In this document: in pieces, positions 7,845-15,966 of the stretch
How the letters are laid out: each line of letters opens with the position of its first letter
How positions within the stretch are numbered: position 1 is the first letter of the stretch
Assembly (NCBI GenBank): GCA_014379045.1
Contig: JACMMK010000464.1
Span: 1-23,068, forward strand
DNA length: 23,068 nt
DNA from: Burkholderiales bacterium
GTDB taxonomy: Bacteria > Pseudomonadota > Gammaproteobacteria > Burkholderiales > CAIKXV01
Direction: 5' to 3'
Notes under the pieces: model-generated
Told to the model about the DNA's origin: nothing
What the model saw: only the letters and a program-made list of their open reading frames with translations
The model's database searches: none
Translations under genes and position numbers: made by a program

Positions 7845-9305
7845 CTATTCGACTCTGTAATTTGGCGCTTCCTTCACGATCTGTACATCGTGCACATGCG
7901 ACTCACGTACGCCGGCGGCGGTGATCTCGACGAACTGCGCCCTCGTGTGCACCTCGGCGATCGTCGCGCAACCGAGATAGCCCATGCTCGCACGCAGTCC
8001 GCCCATCAGCTGTTCGACGACGACGAACGCGCTGCCCTTGTACGGCACGCGTCCTTCGACGCCTTCGGGCACCAGCTTCTCGATACCGTCTTCGACGTCC
8101 TGGAAGTATCGATCGCTCGAGCCCTGCTGCATCGCGCCGAGCGAACCCATCCCGCGATACGACTTGTACGAACGTCCCTGATACAGCTCGATCTCGCCGG
8201 GCGCCTCGTCGGTGCCTGCAAACAAGCCGCCCAACATCACCGTATTCGCCCCGGCGGCGATCGCCTTGGCGATATCGCCCGAATATCGGATGCCCCCGTC
8301 GCCGATCAGCGGAACTCCACGCGGCTTCAACGCCTCGGCCACGTTCATGATCGCGGTGATCTGCGGCACACCGACGCCGGCGACGATGCGGGTCGTGCAG
8401 ATCGAGCCGGGACCGATGCCCACCTTGATCGCATCGGCGCCCGCGTCGATCAGCGCAAGCGCACCGGCCGCCGTCGCAACGTTGCCGCCGATCACCTCGA
8501 CATTCGGGAAATTGGTCTTGACCCATCGAACCGTGTCGAGCACACCTTGCGCATGCCCGTGCGCGGTATCGACGACCACGACATCGACGCCGGCATCGAT
8601 CAGCATCGCCGCGCGCTCGCGCGTGCCCTCGCCCACACCGACGGCGGCGCCGACCTGCAGGCGATCCTGTCCATCCTTGCTGGCGAGCGGGTGCTCGACC
8701 GACTTCGTGATGTCCTTGACCGTGATCAGACCGCGCAGGTTGAACTTGTCGTCGATCACCAGCACGCGCTCGAGGCGATGCCGGTGCATCAAGGTCTTCG
8801 CCTCTTCACGGCTCGCGCCTTCGCGCACCGTGATCAGCCGATCGCGTGGCGTCATGATGTTGCGCACCGGCTGATCGAGATTCGTCTCGAAACGCAGATC
8901 GCGGTTGGTGACGATACCGACGACGCGACTGCCTTCGACGACCGGCAGGCCCGATATGCGGTGCTGACGCGTCAACGCCAACACCTCACCGACGGTCATG
9001 TCGGGAGGAATCGTGATCGGGTCCTTGACCACTCCCGACTCGAAGCGCTTCACCTTCGTCACCTGCGTCGCCTGATCGCGCGCCGACATGTTCTTGTGCA
9101 GAATGCCGATACCGCCCGCCTGTGCGAGCGCGATCGCCAGTCGCGCCTCGGTCACGGTATCCATCGCCGCAGACACCACCGGAACGTTCAGACTCAGCTT
9201 GCGGGTCAGCCGGGTGGCCAGACTGACATCACGGGGCAGGACGGTGGAATGAGCGGGCAGCAGCGAAACGTCGTCGAAAGTGAGCGCGCGTTGCACGACA
9301 GGCAT
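7845..9305 (-). CDS. guaB: IMP dehydrogenase
   Basis: A 486-aa enzyme oxidising IMP to XMP with NAD+, the rate-limiting step toward GMP. The catalytic loop GIGPGSICTTR holds nucleophile Cys303. The NAD-site segment DTAHGH (about 246-251) and the mobile flap SYRGMGSLGAMQQ are present. Two CBS domains occupy about residues 95-205 and usually sense adenine or guanine nucleotides. The length is normal for bacteria. The ATG at 9305 follows a G-rich ribosome site (GGGGGAC), and a strong promoter lies about 25 bp upstream. It forms an operon with guaA. Confidence 0.97.
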   Translation of the reverse strand: MPVVQRALTFDDVSLLPAHSTVLPRDVSLATRLTRKLSLNVPVVSAAMDTVTEARLAIALAQAGGIGILHKNMSARDQATQVTKVKRFESGVVKDPITIPPDMTVGEVLALTRQHRISGLPVVEGSRVVGIVTNRDLRFETNLDQPVRNIMTPRDRLITVREGASREEAKTLMHRHRLERVLVIDDKFNLRGLITVKDITKSVEHPLASKDGQDRLQVGAAVGVGEGTRERAAMLIDAGVDVVVVDTAHGHAQGVLDTVRWVKTNFPNVEVIGGNVATAAGALALIDAGADAIKVGIGPGSICTTRIVAGVGVPQITAIMNVAEALKPRGVPLIGDGGIRYSGDIAKAIAAGANTVMLGGLFAGTDEAPGEIELYQGRSYKSYRGMGSLGAMQQGSSDRYFQDVEDGIEKLVPEGVEGRVPYKGSAFVVVEQLMGGLRASMGYLGCATIAEVHTRAQFVEITAAGVRESHVHDVQIVKEAPNYRVE

Positions 9306-9328
9306 CCGGGTCCCCCGCCAAAGCCGCG

Positions 9329-9358
9329 ATTATACGACTGTGCATCGCACACCGACAA
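9329..9358 (-). promoter_or_regulatory. guaBA promoter (sigma-70 type)
   Basis: On the minus strand a perfect TATAAT (9334-9329) is preceded, after an 18-bp spacer, by TTGTCG (9358-9353), close to the TTGACA consensus. It sits just upstream of the guaB start and points toward it. The 318-bp guaB/DUF4124 intergenic region (9306-9623) holds this promoter. A weaker rightward candidate is TTGTCC at 9470-9475 followed by an AT-rich CAAAATATT near 9491-9499, which could serve the DUF4124 gene. Confidence 0.7.
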
Positions 9359-9623
9359 TCCGGCAAAGCTGTTGCCGGCAAGCGTGCCATACCCTCGGCA
9401 GATCGAGCGCGCACGCGTTGACGGCCTCGGTCCCGCCGATTAGTGTGCGGGCGGTCGGGCACACGGCAGTTGTCCTTCTCGTCGCCGATGCAAAATATTC
9501 GTTTTTCAATCAAACCAGGGGTCAACACCTGCGCGGACAAGCCGTTAGTCACGTAGAGCGGCGTCACTCGCTGCGCGTCGGGGTGCGTCAATCCCCAGTT
9601 CGGCTCATCCCTTCGAGGACTCC

Positions 9624-10184
9624 ATGGCACGCATTCAATCTCGTACCGCTGCGCTCGTTGCCTGCCTGTGGATCATATCCACTGGCCATGCGCTCGCGCA
9701 GATCTACACCTGGACGGATGCTCAGGGGCGGCGTCAGGTGTCCGATCGCCCCCCCGACGCGTCGGTGAAAGACTTCAAGGTCCAGGGTGGCAAGGTGCCG
9801 TCCGGCCCGGTGAGCGGCCCAGGGCCGGGCGCCGCCGCCGCGCCGGTCAAGGGCGACGAGAAAAAAGGTCAGACGCTCAACGAAAAGGCGCTCGATTTCA
9901 ACAAACGCCAACTCGAGCGCGACGAAAGCCGAATCAAGCAGGACAAGAGCGACGCCGAATCGAAGGAACGATCCCAGCGTTGTGACCAGGCGCAGGCCTA
10001 CGTGCGCAACCTGCAGGCCGGGGGACGGGCGACCCGTCTGGACACCAAGACCGGCGAACGCGTATTCCTCGACGACAAGGAGCGCGAAAAAGAGCTCGTC
10101 GATGCACAGCGCTCGGCCGATTCATGGTGCAAACCGGCTGCATCCCCGCCGCCAGGGTCAACCCAGGTCTCACCCCCGAAATAG
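9624..10184 (+). CDS. DUF4124 domain-containing secreted protein
   Basis: A 186-aa exported protein. Residues 1-26 are a signal peptide (ALVACLWIIS core, ending GHALAQ). The DUF4124 signature follows at once: IYTWTDAQGRRQVSDRPP (27-44), a small beta-rich module in which a protein-plus-'K/R-Y-S-D-P'-like strand is typical. The rest is charged and predicted helical (about 85-150, rich in Lys, Glu, Asp and Arg), with a Pro/Ser-rich tail. The function of the family is unknown; periplasmic or envelope location is inferred. A GAGG ribosome site lies ahead of the ATG. The gene is divergent from guaB, a common arrangement in betaproteobacteria. Its stop codon lies inside a 14-bp tandem duplication. 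Confidence 0.88.
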   Translation: MARIQSRTAALVACLWIISTGHALAQIYTWTDAQGRRQVSDRPPDASVKDFKVQGGKVPSGPVSGPGPGAAAAPVKGDEKKGQTLNEKALDFNKRQLERDESRIKQDKSDAESKERSQRCDQAQAYVRNLQAGGRATRLDTKTGERVFLDDKEREKELVDAQRSADSWCKPAASPPPGSTQVSPPK

Positions 10185-10203
10185 CGTCGCCGAAATAGCG
10201 TCG
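10176..10203. repeat. 14-bp tandem duplication over a stop codon
   Basis: CCGAAATAGCGTCG is repeated perfectly twice (10176-10189 and 10190-10203). The first copy contains the TAG stop (10182-10184) of the DUF4124 gene. It looks like a recent replication slippage event. Confidence 0.75.
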
Positions 10204-10226
10204 TTGCGCGATTCACTCGCGCAATG
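10202..10226. terminator. Hairpin between convergent genes
   Basis: CGTTGCGCGA (10202-10211) pairs with TCGCGCAATG (10217-10226) across a 5-nt loop, with one G-U pair. It lies between the ends of the DUF4124 gene and rnfH, which converge here. There is no T run, so it would be a weak terminator or mRNA end-protecting hairpin for either strand. Confidence 0.4.
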
Positions 10227-10242
10227 ACGCGGGTTCGACGTC

Positions 10243-10578
10243 TCAGCTCTTCACCCGGCGCCTGGGCGCCGTCGGCCGCGTGCCTGCAGAAACGACCGAG
10301 CGACTCGCCTGCACGCGCTCGCGCCTCGCCTCCTTCGCATCGGCGGTGACCGGGCGATAGATTTCCACCCGGTCCCGATCGCGCAGGCGATGGTCGAGCT
10401 CTACCGCGCGTCCCCATACCCCGACTTGCGCTGTCTTGGGGTCGAGATCGGGATGCTGTTCCAACAGCCCGGAGCGACGAATCGCCTGGGCGACCGTCGT
10501 TCCCTCATCCACCGTCAGGGCGATCAAGGTCTGCCGTTGCGGCAGCGCATATACCACTTCTACTCGGAAATCACTCAT
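10243..10578 (-). CDS. rnfH: RnfH family ubiquitin-like protein
   Basis: A 111-aa protein of the RnfH (UPF0125) family with a beta-grasp, ubiquitin-like fold: VEVVYALPQRQTLIAL, the helix TVAQAIRRSGL, and the ending RDRVEIYRPVTADAKEARRER. The C-terminal 30 residues are a basic Arg/Ser/Pro-rich tail, longer than in many homologues and probably disordered. Its start overlaps the ratA stop by four bases (ATGA), so the two are cotranscribed, which is the usual genomic pairing. The biochemical role is not settled; despite the name it is not tied to an rnf operon here. Confidence 0.9.
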   Translation of the reverse strand: MSDFRVEVVYALPQRQTLIALTVDEGTTVAQAIRRSGLLEQHPDLDPKTAQVGVWGRAVELDHRLRDRDRVEIYRPVTADAKEARRERVQASRSVVSAGTRPTAPRRRVKS

Positions 10579-11012
10579 TGTTTGCCGTAGACCTGTTCGG
10601 CCCGCTTCACGAACGCATCGACGAAGGTGTTCGCAATACGATTGAACACCGGGGAAAGCAATTTCTCAAGAATCCGGCTCGAAAACTCGTAGTGGAGCCG
10701 AAACTCGATCTTGCAAGCTTGTTGACCCAACGCCTTGAATCGCCACGACCCGTCCAGGTTCCGGAAAGGCCCGTCGATCAACTTGACCTCTATGGCTTCC
10801 GGCTCGTGCCGGATGTTCTCGGTGGTGAAGCTTTGCCGCACCCCGTGGTAGTCGATCTTCACGGTCGCGCGCAACTTAGCTTCGCTACGATCGCTGACCG
10901 AACTGCCGCCACACCACGGCAGGAATTCCGGATAGTCCTCCACCCGGTCGACCAACCGGAACATCTGTGCCGGGGTGTACTGCACCAGCACCGACTTTTC
11001 GACCAATGCCAT
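10575..11012 (-). CDS. ratA: RatA/COQ10-like START domain protein
   Basis: A 145-aa protein of the RatA/PasT family with a START/polyketide-cyclase fold. Signature stretches are VEDYPEFLPWCGGSSV near residues 24-39, GPFRNLDGSWRFKAL and the ending VDAFVKRAEQVYG. In E. coli RatA was described as inhibiting 70S ribosome assembly. The fold is shared with the COQ10 ubiquinone chaperones, so a quinone-related role is an alternative. The gene is divergent from smpB and overlaps rnfH, the conserved smpB-ratA-rnfH neighbourhood. A purine-rich GGTTGGG precedes the ATG. Confidence 0.92.
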   Translation of the reverse strand: MALVEKSVLVQYTPAQMFRLVDRVEDYPEFLPWCGGSSVSDRSEAKLRATVKIDYHGVRQSFTTENIRHEPEAIEVKLIDGPFRNLDGSWRFKALGQQACKIEFRLHYEFSSRILEKLLSPVFNRIANTFVDAFVKRAEQVYGKQ

Positions 11013-11328
11013 CGACCCAACCTAACCGTACCTCGACCGTACGCCCGCAACGCGAAACGCTGCACCATCTTGGCGCATCGGACCTGTGCGCCGATGATAT
11101 TGCGACCTGCCGAACACCCGGCGTGACACGTAAGCTACCGGCTGATTACGGGACCGCCCCGAGAAAAAGCTCGTAGAATAACGGGTTTCCGCGATTTTCT
11201 CACCCTTTTTACGCGCCCTTTCAGGCGTTCTGCGCCCACGAGGTCGTGCGAAACGCTGGCGAATGATGCTTTCGCCCCTGTTTCGTCGGTATGCGCCCCC
11301 TGAACACGAGGAGTCTTTCATAACTGAC

Positions 11329-11769
11329 ATGCGTCTGGCGGAGAACCGCAAAGCCTCGCACGATTACTTCATCGAAGAACGTTTCGAGGCCGGGATGGCT
11401 CTGATGGGTTGGGAGGTGAAAGCGATTCGTGCCGGTCGCTCGCAACTGAAAGAGGCGTACGTCGTATTGCGCGGCGGAGAAGTATTTCTGATCGGCTGTC
11501 ACATCAGTCCCCTCCCATCGGCGTCGACACATGTCGATCCCGACCCCACGCGTAGCCGCAAACTGCTGTTGCACGCCGAGGAAATCGACACGCTGATCGG
11601 TCGAGTCGAGCGCGCCGGCTACACGCTCGTGCCGCTCGATCTCCATCTGACCCGCGGGCGGATCAAACTCGCGATCGGACTCGCCAAGGGCAAGAAGCAG
11701 CACGACAAGCGGGCCAGCGAGAAAGACCGGGAATGGCAGCGCGAGAAGCAACGCATCCTGCGCGTGTGA
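11329..11769 (+). CDS. smpB: SsrA-binding protein SmpB
   Basis: A 146-aa RNA-binding protein that carries tmRNA into stalled ribosomes for trans-translation. Family features: NRKASHDYFIEERFEAGM at the start, MGWEVKAIRAGR, the central KLLLHAEEI, and the basic tail KGKKQHDKRASEKDREWQRE that folds in the ribosomal mRNA channel. I chose ATG 11329, which gives the normal length and N-terminus; the frame is open to 11263 but that extension is not family-like. GAGGAG at about 11308-11313 is rather far upstream. The 316-bp ratA/smpB intergenic region holds only a weak -10-like TAGAAT at 11174. No tmRNA gene follows it in this window. Confidence 0.95.
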   Translation: MRLAENRKASHDYFIEERFEAGMALMGWEVKAIRAGRSQLKEAYVVLRGGEVFLIGCHISPLPSASTHVDPDPTRSRKLLLHAEEIDTLIGRVERAGYTLVPLDLHLTRGRIKLAIGLAKGKKQHDKRASEKDREWQREKQRILRV

Positions 11770-11860
11770 AGGTCGGTTCAACGTCGAGCGGCCGCGCACC
11801 CCGTGTTCCGCACCTGTGCAGCGCGCGTGCGTGTTACGAAGCGACGGCTCGCGTTGCCAC

Positions 11861-11974
11861 GTAGACGGTAGTCGGCAAACCAGGGCGCTCGACCCCTGGA
11901 TCGCGGCGCGCGGAGCCGCGCTTCGCCAACGCCTTTAGCGTCCCGAATCCGGCGTGTCCGGACAGTCCGTCTAC
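11861..11974. repeat. Structured 114-nt intergenic element
   Basis: Perfect 8-bp terminal inverted repeats GTAGACGG (11861-11868) and CCGTCTAC (11967-11974) enclose three further hairpins: CCAGGG/CCCTGG (11880-11885 with 11894-11899), GCGCG/CGCGC (11908-11912 with 11917-11921) and TCCGG/CCGGA (11948-11952 with 11958-11962). The cloverleaf-like layout could be a structured RNA or a miniature dispersed repeat. The minus strand is also open for 72 codons here (12052-11834), but the product is not recognised. It fills the space between smpB and the rhomboid gene. Confidence 0.4.
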
Positions 11975-12023
11975 AACGCTGAACCTGCGCCGTAGGCGCC
12001 CACCTGAGTTAATGTAGCCCCCG

Positions 12024-12596
12024 ATGGTTCGCACGATCTTCTTCCTCAACATCGCCGTTTTCTGGGCCCAGATTTTCTACGGCGACTGGCTGCTCACATG
12101 GTTCGCGCTGTGGCCTCCGGGACCGGACACGCGTCCGCACTTCATCGTCTGGCAACTGGTCAGCTACAGTTTCCTGCACGGCGGCGTGCTGCACCTCGGC
12201 GTCAACATGCTGGCGCTCTGGATGTTCGGGCGCGATGTCGAACGCGTGCTCGGCCCGCGCCGGTTCCTGCGCTACTACTTCGTCTGCGTGGTGTCGGCTG
12301 CACTGTTGCAACTGCTCGTCGCCTGGACAAGCACGCAGGCCTATCCCACCGTGGGCGCCTCGGGCGGCGTGTTCGGTGTGCTGCTCGCGTTCGGGATGTT
12401 CTTCCCGCGACGGCGGATACTGCTGCTGATCCCGCCGATCCCCATGCCGGCCTGGCTGTTCGTGTCGTTGTATGCCGCTCTCGAACTCGTGCTGGGGGTG
12501 ACCGGAACGCAGGCGGGCGTCGCACATTTCGCGCATCTGGGCGGGATGCTGGGCGGCTATCTGGTGCTGCAGCTGGCACGTACGCGGCCGCGCTGA
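12024..12596 (+). CDS. Rhomboid family intramembrane serine protease
   Basis: A 190-aa inner-membrane protein of about six transmembrane segments, the minimal rhomboid core. The catalytic serine is Ser113 in GASGGVFG, the partner is His168 in VAHFAHLGG, and the oxyanion/TM2 motif LHGGVLHLGVN supplies His57 and Asn61. All residues needed for proteolysis are present. Rhomboids cut single-pass membrane proteins within or near the membrane; the substrate is unknown. It ends 160 bp before the convergent coiled-coil gene. ATG 12024 lacks a strong ribosome site, but it starts directly at the first membrane helix. Confidence 0.93.
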   Translation: MVRTIFFLNIAVFWAQIFYGDWLLTWFALWPPGPDTRPHFIVWQLVSYSFLHGGVLHLGVNMLALWMFGRDVERVLGPRRFLRYYFVCVVSAALLQLLVAWTSTQAYPTVGASGGVFGVLLAFGMFFPRRRILLLIPPIPMPAWLFVSLYAALELVLGVTGTQAGVAHFAHLGGMLGGYLVLQLARTRPR

Positions 12597-12756
12597 GCGG
12601 AGGCGGTAGATGTCCCCTCACACTGCGGCGCACGTACGGGGTTTTCTCGCGCGCGAACAACTCGTCGAGGCGCGGATACTGTTGTCATCGGCAAGTCCGA
12701 CCGACGTCGAAGCGTTCGTCGTGTTGGGGCACCGGCACGCATGCGATGCACGCGAT

Positions 12757-13512
12757 CTAAGGATTGCGCGGCAGACCCTTGCCGAACCGCTGCTCGTCGA
12801 GCCGGTCCCTGAATGTCTGTGCACTCTCGAAACCTTCGACTCGCCCGAACTGGAAAACGGGGTCGGCCTGCCCCGCCGTACGCGCGCGCAGCTGCTCGAC
12901 GAGTTCGAGACCGACTCGGTACACCCCGTCGAAGCGGGTCGTGCACTCGTCCAGCCGCGTCGCGCGTTCGTCGCTGGTCTCCTGCAGCGTGCGCAGTTGT
13001 GTTTCGCGCAGCCCTACCCGCCGCAGTGTCTCTGCGTTGTCGGTGGTCAGCTGCTGGATCCGCGCCTCCATCGCCTTCTGCGCGGAACGCGCCGCCTCGG
13101 TCGACGCTGCAAGTTCCGCTTTCAGCCGCTCGCCGTTGGCGCGTTCCTCGGCCAGCCTCGCTGAAGCCGCGTCGACTTCCCGCTTGAGGGTTCCGGCGCG
13201 ACCCTGGGCAGCGCGCCCGGTAGCTTCCGCGCTCTTCAATTGCGCGTCGAGGTCCTCCCGCGCTTTCTCGAGCTCGGCCTTCTCCTTGGCCAACTGCTGC
13301 TGCGCAGACTGGGCGCGGCGAACCTGCTCAAGCAGGCGGCGTTCACGCTCCTTCGCGGGGTCGTTGCCTTGCGCAAAGGCGCTCGCACATACGAGCGCGC
13401 CGATCGCGAACACGGTTGCGGCAGGCAACCCGCTCGACCGCCGCTGCATGGCGCCGCAGTCCCGGGTGGTCGGCAGCCCGTGCTTCGTCGAAGGGTTCAT
13501 CGGCACCTTCAT
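12757..13512 (-). CDS. Exported coiled-coil protein in the Ton cluster
   Basis: A 251-aa protein whose residues about 20-48 form a signal peptide (LPAATVFAIGALVCASAFAQ). A long Ala/Glu/Lys/Arg/Gln heptad-rich coiled coil follows (about 52-195), then a shorter C-terminal domain (about 196-251). It is probably periplasmic and elongated. The start chosen, ATG 13512, overlaps the porin stop by one base (TGATG); ATG 13500 (MNPSTK) is an alternative. The frame stays open far upstream, but that part is a shadow of the porin gene. The tight coupling to the porin suggests a structural partner, for example bridging outer-membrane and inner-membrane components. I do not recognise a named family. Confidence 0.8.
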   Translation of the reverse strand: MKVPMNPSTKHGLPTTRDCGAMQRRSSGLPAATVFAIGALVCASAFAQGNDPAKERERRLLEQVRRAQSAQQQLAKEKAELEKAREDLDAQLKSAEATGRAAQGRAGTLKREVDAASARLAEERANGERLKAELAASTEAARSAQKAMEARIQQLTTDNAETLRRVGLRETQLRTLQETSDERATRLDECTTRFDGVYRVGLELVEQLRARTAGQADPVFQFGRVEGFESAQTFRDRLDEQRFGKGLPRNP

Positions 13513-15101
13513 CAGAATCGGGCGTTCAGGTCGACCTGCAACACGTCGGCACCGAACTTCGGCGGCACATTCGGGAGACTCGCGACGATCGGCGCGTCGA
13601 TCCCATTCGCACTCAACCAGCGCACGGTCAGCCAGAGGTTGTTGGCGAAGCCGTAACTGCCACCGAGCGTGAAGCCCTTCGCATTCGTTCCCCCCAGTCT
13701 GAAATCGCTGTCGGTGAATGCATCGACGACGGCATCGCGCTCGACGCGTTTGTAGGTGGTGAACACCTGCCAGTCGTGTGCCCGGGACATGCGCGAGTGG
13801 CCGACCGAGATTCCCAGGCGATAGCCGTCGATCTGCGGCGAGATGTCGAGTCCGGTACGGTTGCGGATCTCCTGCTGGTCGAAGCCGAGGTTGCGCACGT
13901 AATCGGCCGAGAGCACGACCCGCGTCGAACCCATGAATGCCCAATCGAGTTCGGCATTGAGGTTCGCGATCCGGAACTCCGAGGCGTAGCCGTAGAGCAC
14001 CGCAGCCGTGGGGTCCGCGGAGTTGATGTTGAAGATCGAGTTGCCCTTCTGAGTGAACCCCGGGGCAGTGAAATTGTTTGCGGTGGAACCGACCGTGTTC
14101 GGCCTGCCTTCGAGGTTCTGGTAGTCGTAGAGCGCGCCGGCGACGCGCGCGCGGAAGCCCTCCGAGCGCCACTGCACGCCGGCCTGACCCGCGAACATCC
14201 ATTTGTCTCCGCCGCTGGATGCGGACACTTCCTGCACCGGAAACGCGCCGATGTTCGCGAGCGGCGCGAAACCCATCGTCGTCGACGCTGGCTGATAGCG
14301 CACCATCACGCCATCGACCGACAGGTCGTTGGCGAACATGAGATCGGTGCTGAAGAACGGGTTGGCCATCCGGCCGCCGACGATCTCGACGCGCTCGGCC
14401 GGCCGATAGCTCAGGAACGCGCGGTCGAGCCCGATCGTGTAGCGGTTGAAGTTCTCGCCGAACGTCTGGTTCTGCGACACCGGCTCGGTCGACGAGCCGG
14501 TTGCGATGCGGATGCCGGTCTGCCACTGGTCAGTGATCTGCGCCGTCGCACCGAGGCGCACGCGCGCGCGCAGACGCTGTCGGTCAGGGGTCGCCGCCGG
14601 AAACACCGGCCGCCCCTGCTGGTTGCTCTGGATCACGTTCAGCGGCTGGAACAGCGGGTCGTTGTCGTCGGGATAGAACTCCGACTGCGAGCGCAACCGG
14701 ATGTCGCCCTCGAAGGTTATGCGATTGACCCAGTCGGGCAGGATGTTCGGCGCGACCCAGCCTTCCTTCTTCGCTGTCGCCAGCACTTCCTGGCGGATCT
14801 CGTCACGCAACTGCTGGCGCACGATCTCGGGGACGTACTGCACCCGCACCGGCGGCACGCCCGGTTTCGCGTCGGCGCTCGCCACGGGCACGGGCTGGCG
14901 CGCCTGCTTGACCAGTTCGTCGGCGCGCTGCTGGCTGAGGATGCCCTCCTTCACCAGCAACTCGATCAACCGGACCGTGGTTTGACGCAGGGCTTCGAGT
15001 TCCTCGCGCTCCTGGGCGAGCGCGATCGGGACGAGGGCCTCGATCGGCGCGAAGCAGAGGGAAACGGCCAAGGCGCATAGCGACGCGCGTCTGGGGAACA
15101 T
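13512..15101 (-). CDS. 'Putative porin' family outer-membrane beta-barrel
   Basis: A 529-aa outer-membrane protein. Start ATG 15101 is preceded by AGAGAAAG and opens a signal peptide (residues 1-30, ending PIALAQ). A helical N-terminal periplasmic segment follows (about 31-70, EELEALRQTTVRLIELLVKE, typical of this family and possibly trimerising). From about residue 125 (ITFEGDIRLRSQSEFY) to the end there are alternating amphipathic strands with turns rich in Asn, Asp and Gly. The final strand ends in LQVDLNARF; a C-terminal Phe is the classic barrel-assembly signal. It lies in a leftward cluster after tonB and is translationally coupled to the coiled-coil gene. The substrate is unknown. Confidence 0.88.
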   Translation of the reverse strand: MFPRRASLCALAVSLCFAPIEALVPIALAQEREELEALRQTTVRLIELLVKEGILSQQRADELVKQARQPVPVASADAKPGVPPVRVQYVPEIVRQQLRDEIRQEVLATAKKEGWVAPNILPDWVNRITFEGDIRLRSQSEFYPDDNDPLFQPLNVIQSNQQGRPVFPAATPDRQRLRARVRLGATAQITDQWQTGIRIATGSSTEPVSQNQTFGENFNRYTIGLDRAFLSYRPAERVEIVGGRMANPFFSTDLMFANDLSVDGVMVRYQPASTTMGFAPLANIGAFPVQEVSASSGGDKWMFAGQAGVQWRSEGFRARVAGALYDYQNLEGRPNTVGSTANNFTAPGFTQKGNSIFNINSADPTAAVLYGYASEFRIANLNAELDWAFMGSTRVVLSADYVRNLGFDQQEIRNRTGLDISPQIDGYRLGISVGHSRMSRAHDWQVFTTYKRVERDAVVDAFTDSDFRLGGTNAKGFTLGGSYGFANNLWLTVRWLSANGIDAPIVASLPNVPPKFGADVLQVDLNARF

Positions 15102-15175
15102 GTGCGGGCTTTCTCTAGGTTGCGGTGACGTTGGATGGCGTTGCCCATGCCGCTGCGCGCCTGGAGCGGGCAACT

Positions 15176-15920
15176 TTAGAAGCGGTTGGTTACGACGATG
15201 CGGGACGGCTGCGGAAGGTCTTTCGGTAGGGGGCGCCTAGACGGGGGGACTTCGGCAAGCGCCACGCGCAGCAACGCTTCGAGTTCCGGCCCTGCGCTGG
15301 TACTGGCGAGTTGAAACCGCTCGACCGTGCCGTCGGCGCGCAACCAGAGGTTGAGCACGATCTTGAAGTCGCCGGCCGCGCGCAGTTTTTTGTTCTGGCT
15401 GAGCGACTCGGCCACGTGCTGCTGGACTTGCGACCGGTACTGCGCGAACGCATCGAAGCCGGTACCCTTGCCGGTGCCACCCCCGATCGTCGGCGCGCTG
15501 CCGACGAGATCCCTGCCGCCGCGGTTGCCGAGCAGGCCGAACTGATCGCCGGCACCGGTCCCCGCTGCATCGACGCCGAGCGGTTGGTCGGGAGGCGCTT
15601 CGGCCGCCTTCGGCTGATCCTGGGGTCGCGGCGGCGGTTCATCGATCTTCACTTCCTCTCTCGGCTTCGGCTCGGGCGGCTTCGGCAGGTCTTTCGGCGG
15701 CGGGGGGGGGCGGCGGCGGCGGGCGCATGATCACCACCTGCTGCACCGCGGCCTTGGTGCTGCCGCGTTCGGTCAGCAACCCTTTGACGATCAGCCAGAG
15801 CGCGCCGCAGACCGCGAGCGCGCCGATCGACCACAACGCGACGCGCATGACCCGGCGTCCCAGACCGACCGGCTCCTCGGCGTCGAGGTCCGCGTCGTCG
15901 AACGGCTCAGGCGCATTCAT
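15176..15920 (-). CDS. tonB: TonB-like energy transducer, frameshifted in the polyproline tract
   Basis: Two overlapping frames together encode one TonB. The first (from ATG 15920) gives an acidic cytoplasmic start, a transmembrane anchor (about residues 26-46, RVALWSIGALAVCGALWLIV) and a polyproline run. The second gives the Pro/Lys/Glu-rich periplasmic spacer (KDLPKPPEPKPREEVKIDEP), a Gly-rich linker and a TonB C-terminal domain (RAAGDFKIVLNLWLRADG onward). The frames meet at a nine-G run on the plus strand (15702-15710). With eight, the gene would read through as 247 aa. As given, the first frame ends at 15639. TonB transfers energy from ExbB/ExbD to outer-membrane proteins. The split may be sequencing error, phase variation or real inactivation. 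Confidence 0.82.
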
Positions 15921-15966
15921 CGCCGAGTGGCGGCGCCGTTCGCCCCGCGCACGTTACGCACCGGCG

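Noticed and set aside
6341..7924. 527-codon open frame on the plus strand across guaA
   Set aside because: Antisense shadow of guaA in GC-rich DNA; the His/Arg/Asp-rich product has no domain, while guaA has all catalytic motifs.
7890..9443. 517-codon open frame on the plus strand across guaB
   Set aside because: Antisense shadow of guaB, with the same low-complexity Arg/His/Asp composition.
11770..12023. tmRNA (ssrA) gene next to smpB
   Set aside because: No tRNA-Ala-like acceptor end, no GGGG-start/CCA-end pairing and no tag ORF; the space holds only the structured element.
13513..14526. Upstream extension of the coiled-coil gene's frame (589 aa in total)
   Set aside because: The extra 338 residues are Arg/Pro-rich and lie in another frame of the porin gene. 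The real start is near 13512, ahead of a clear signal peptide.
13416..15080. 554-codon plus-strand frame across the porin gene
   Set aside because: Antisense shadow. The porin on the other strand has a signal peptide, beta strands and a terminal Phe.
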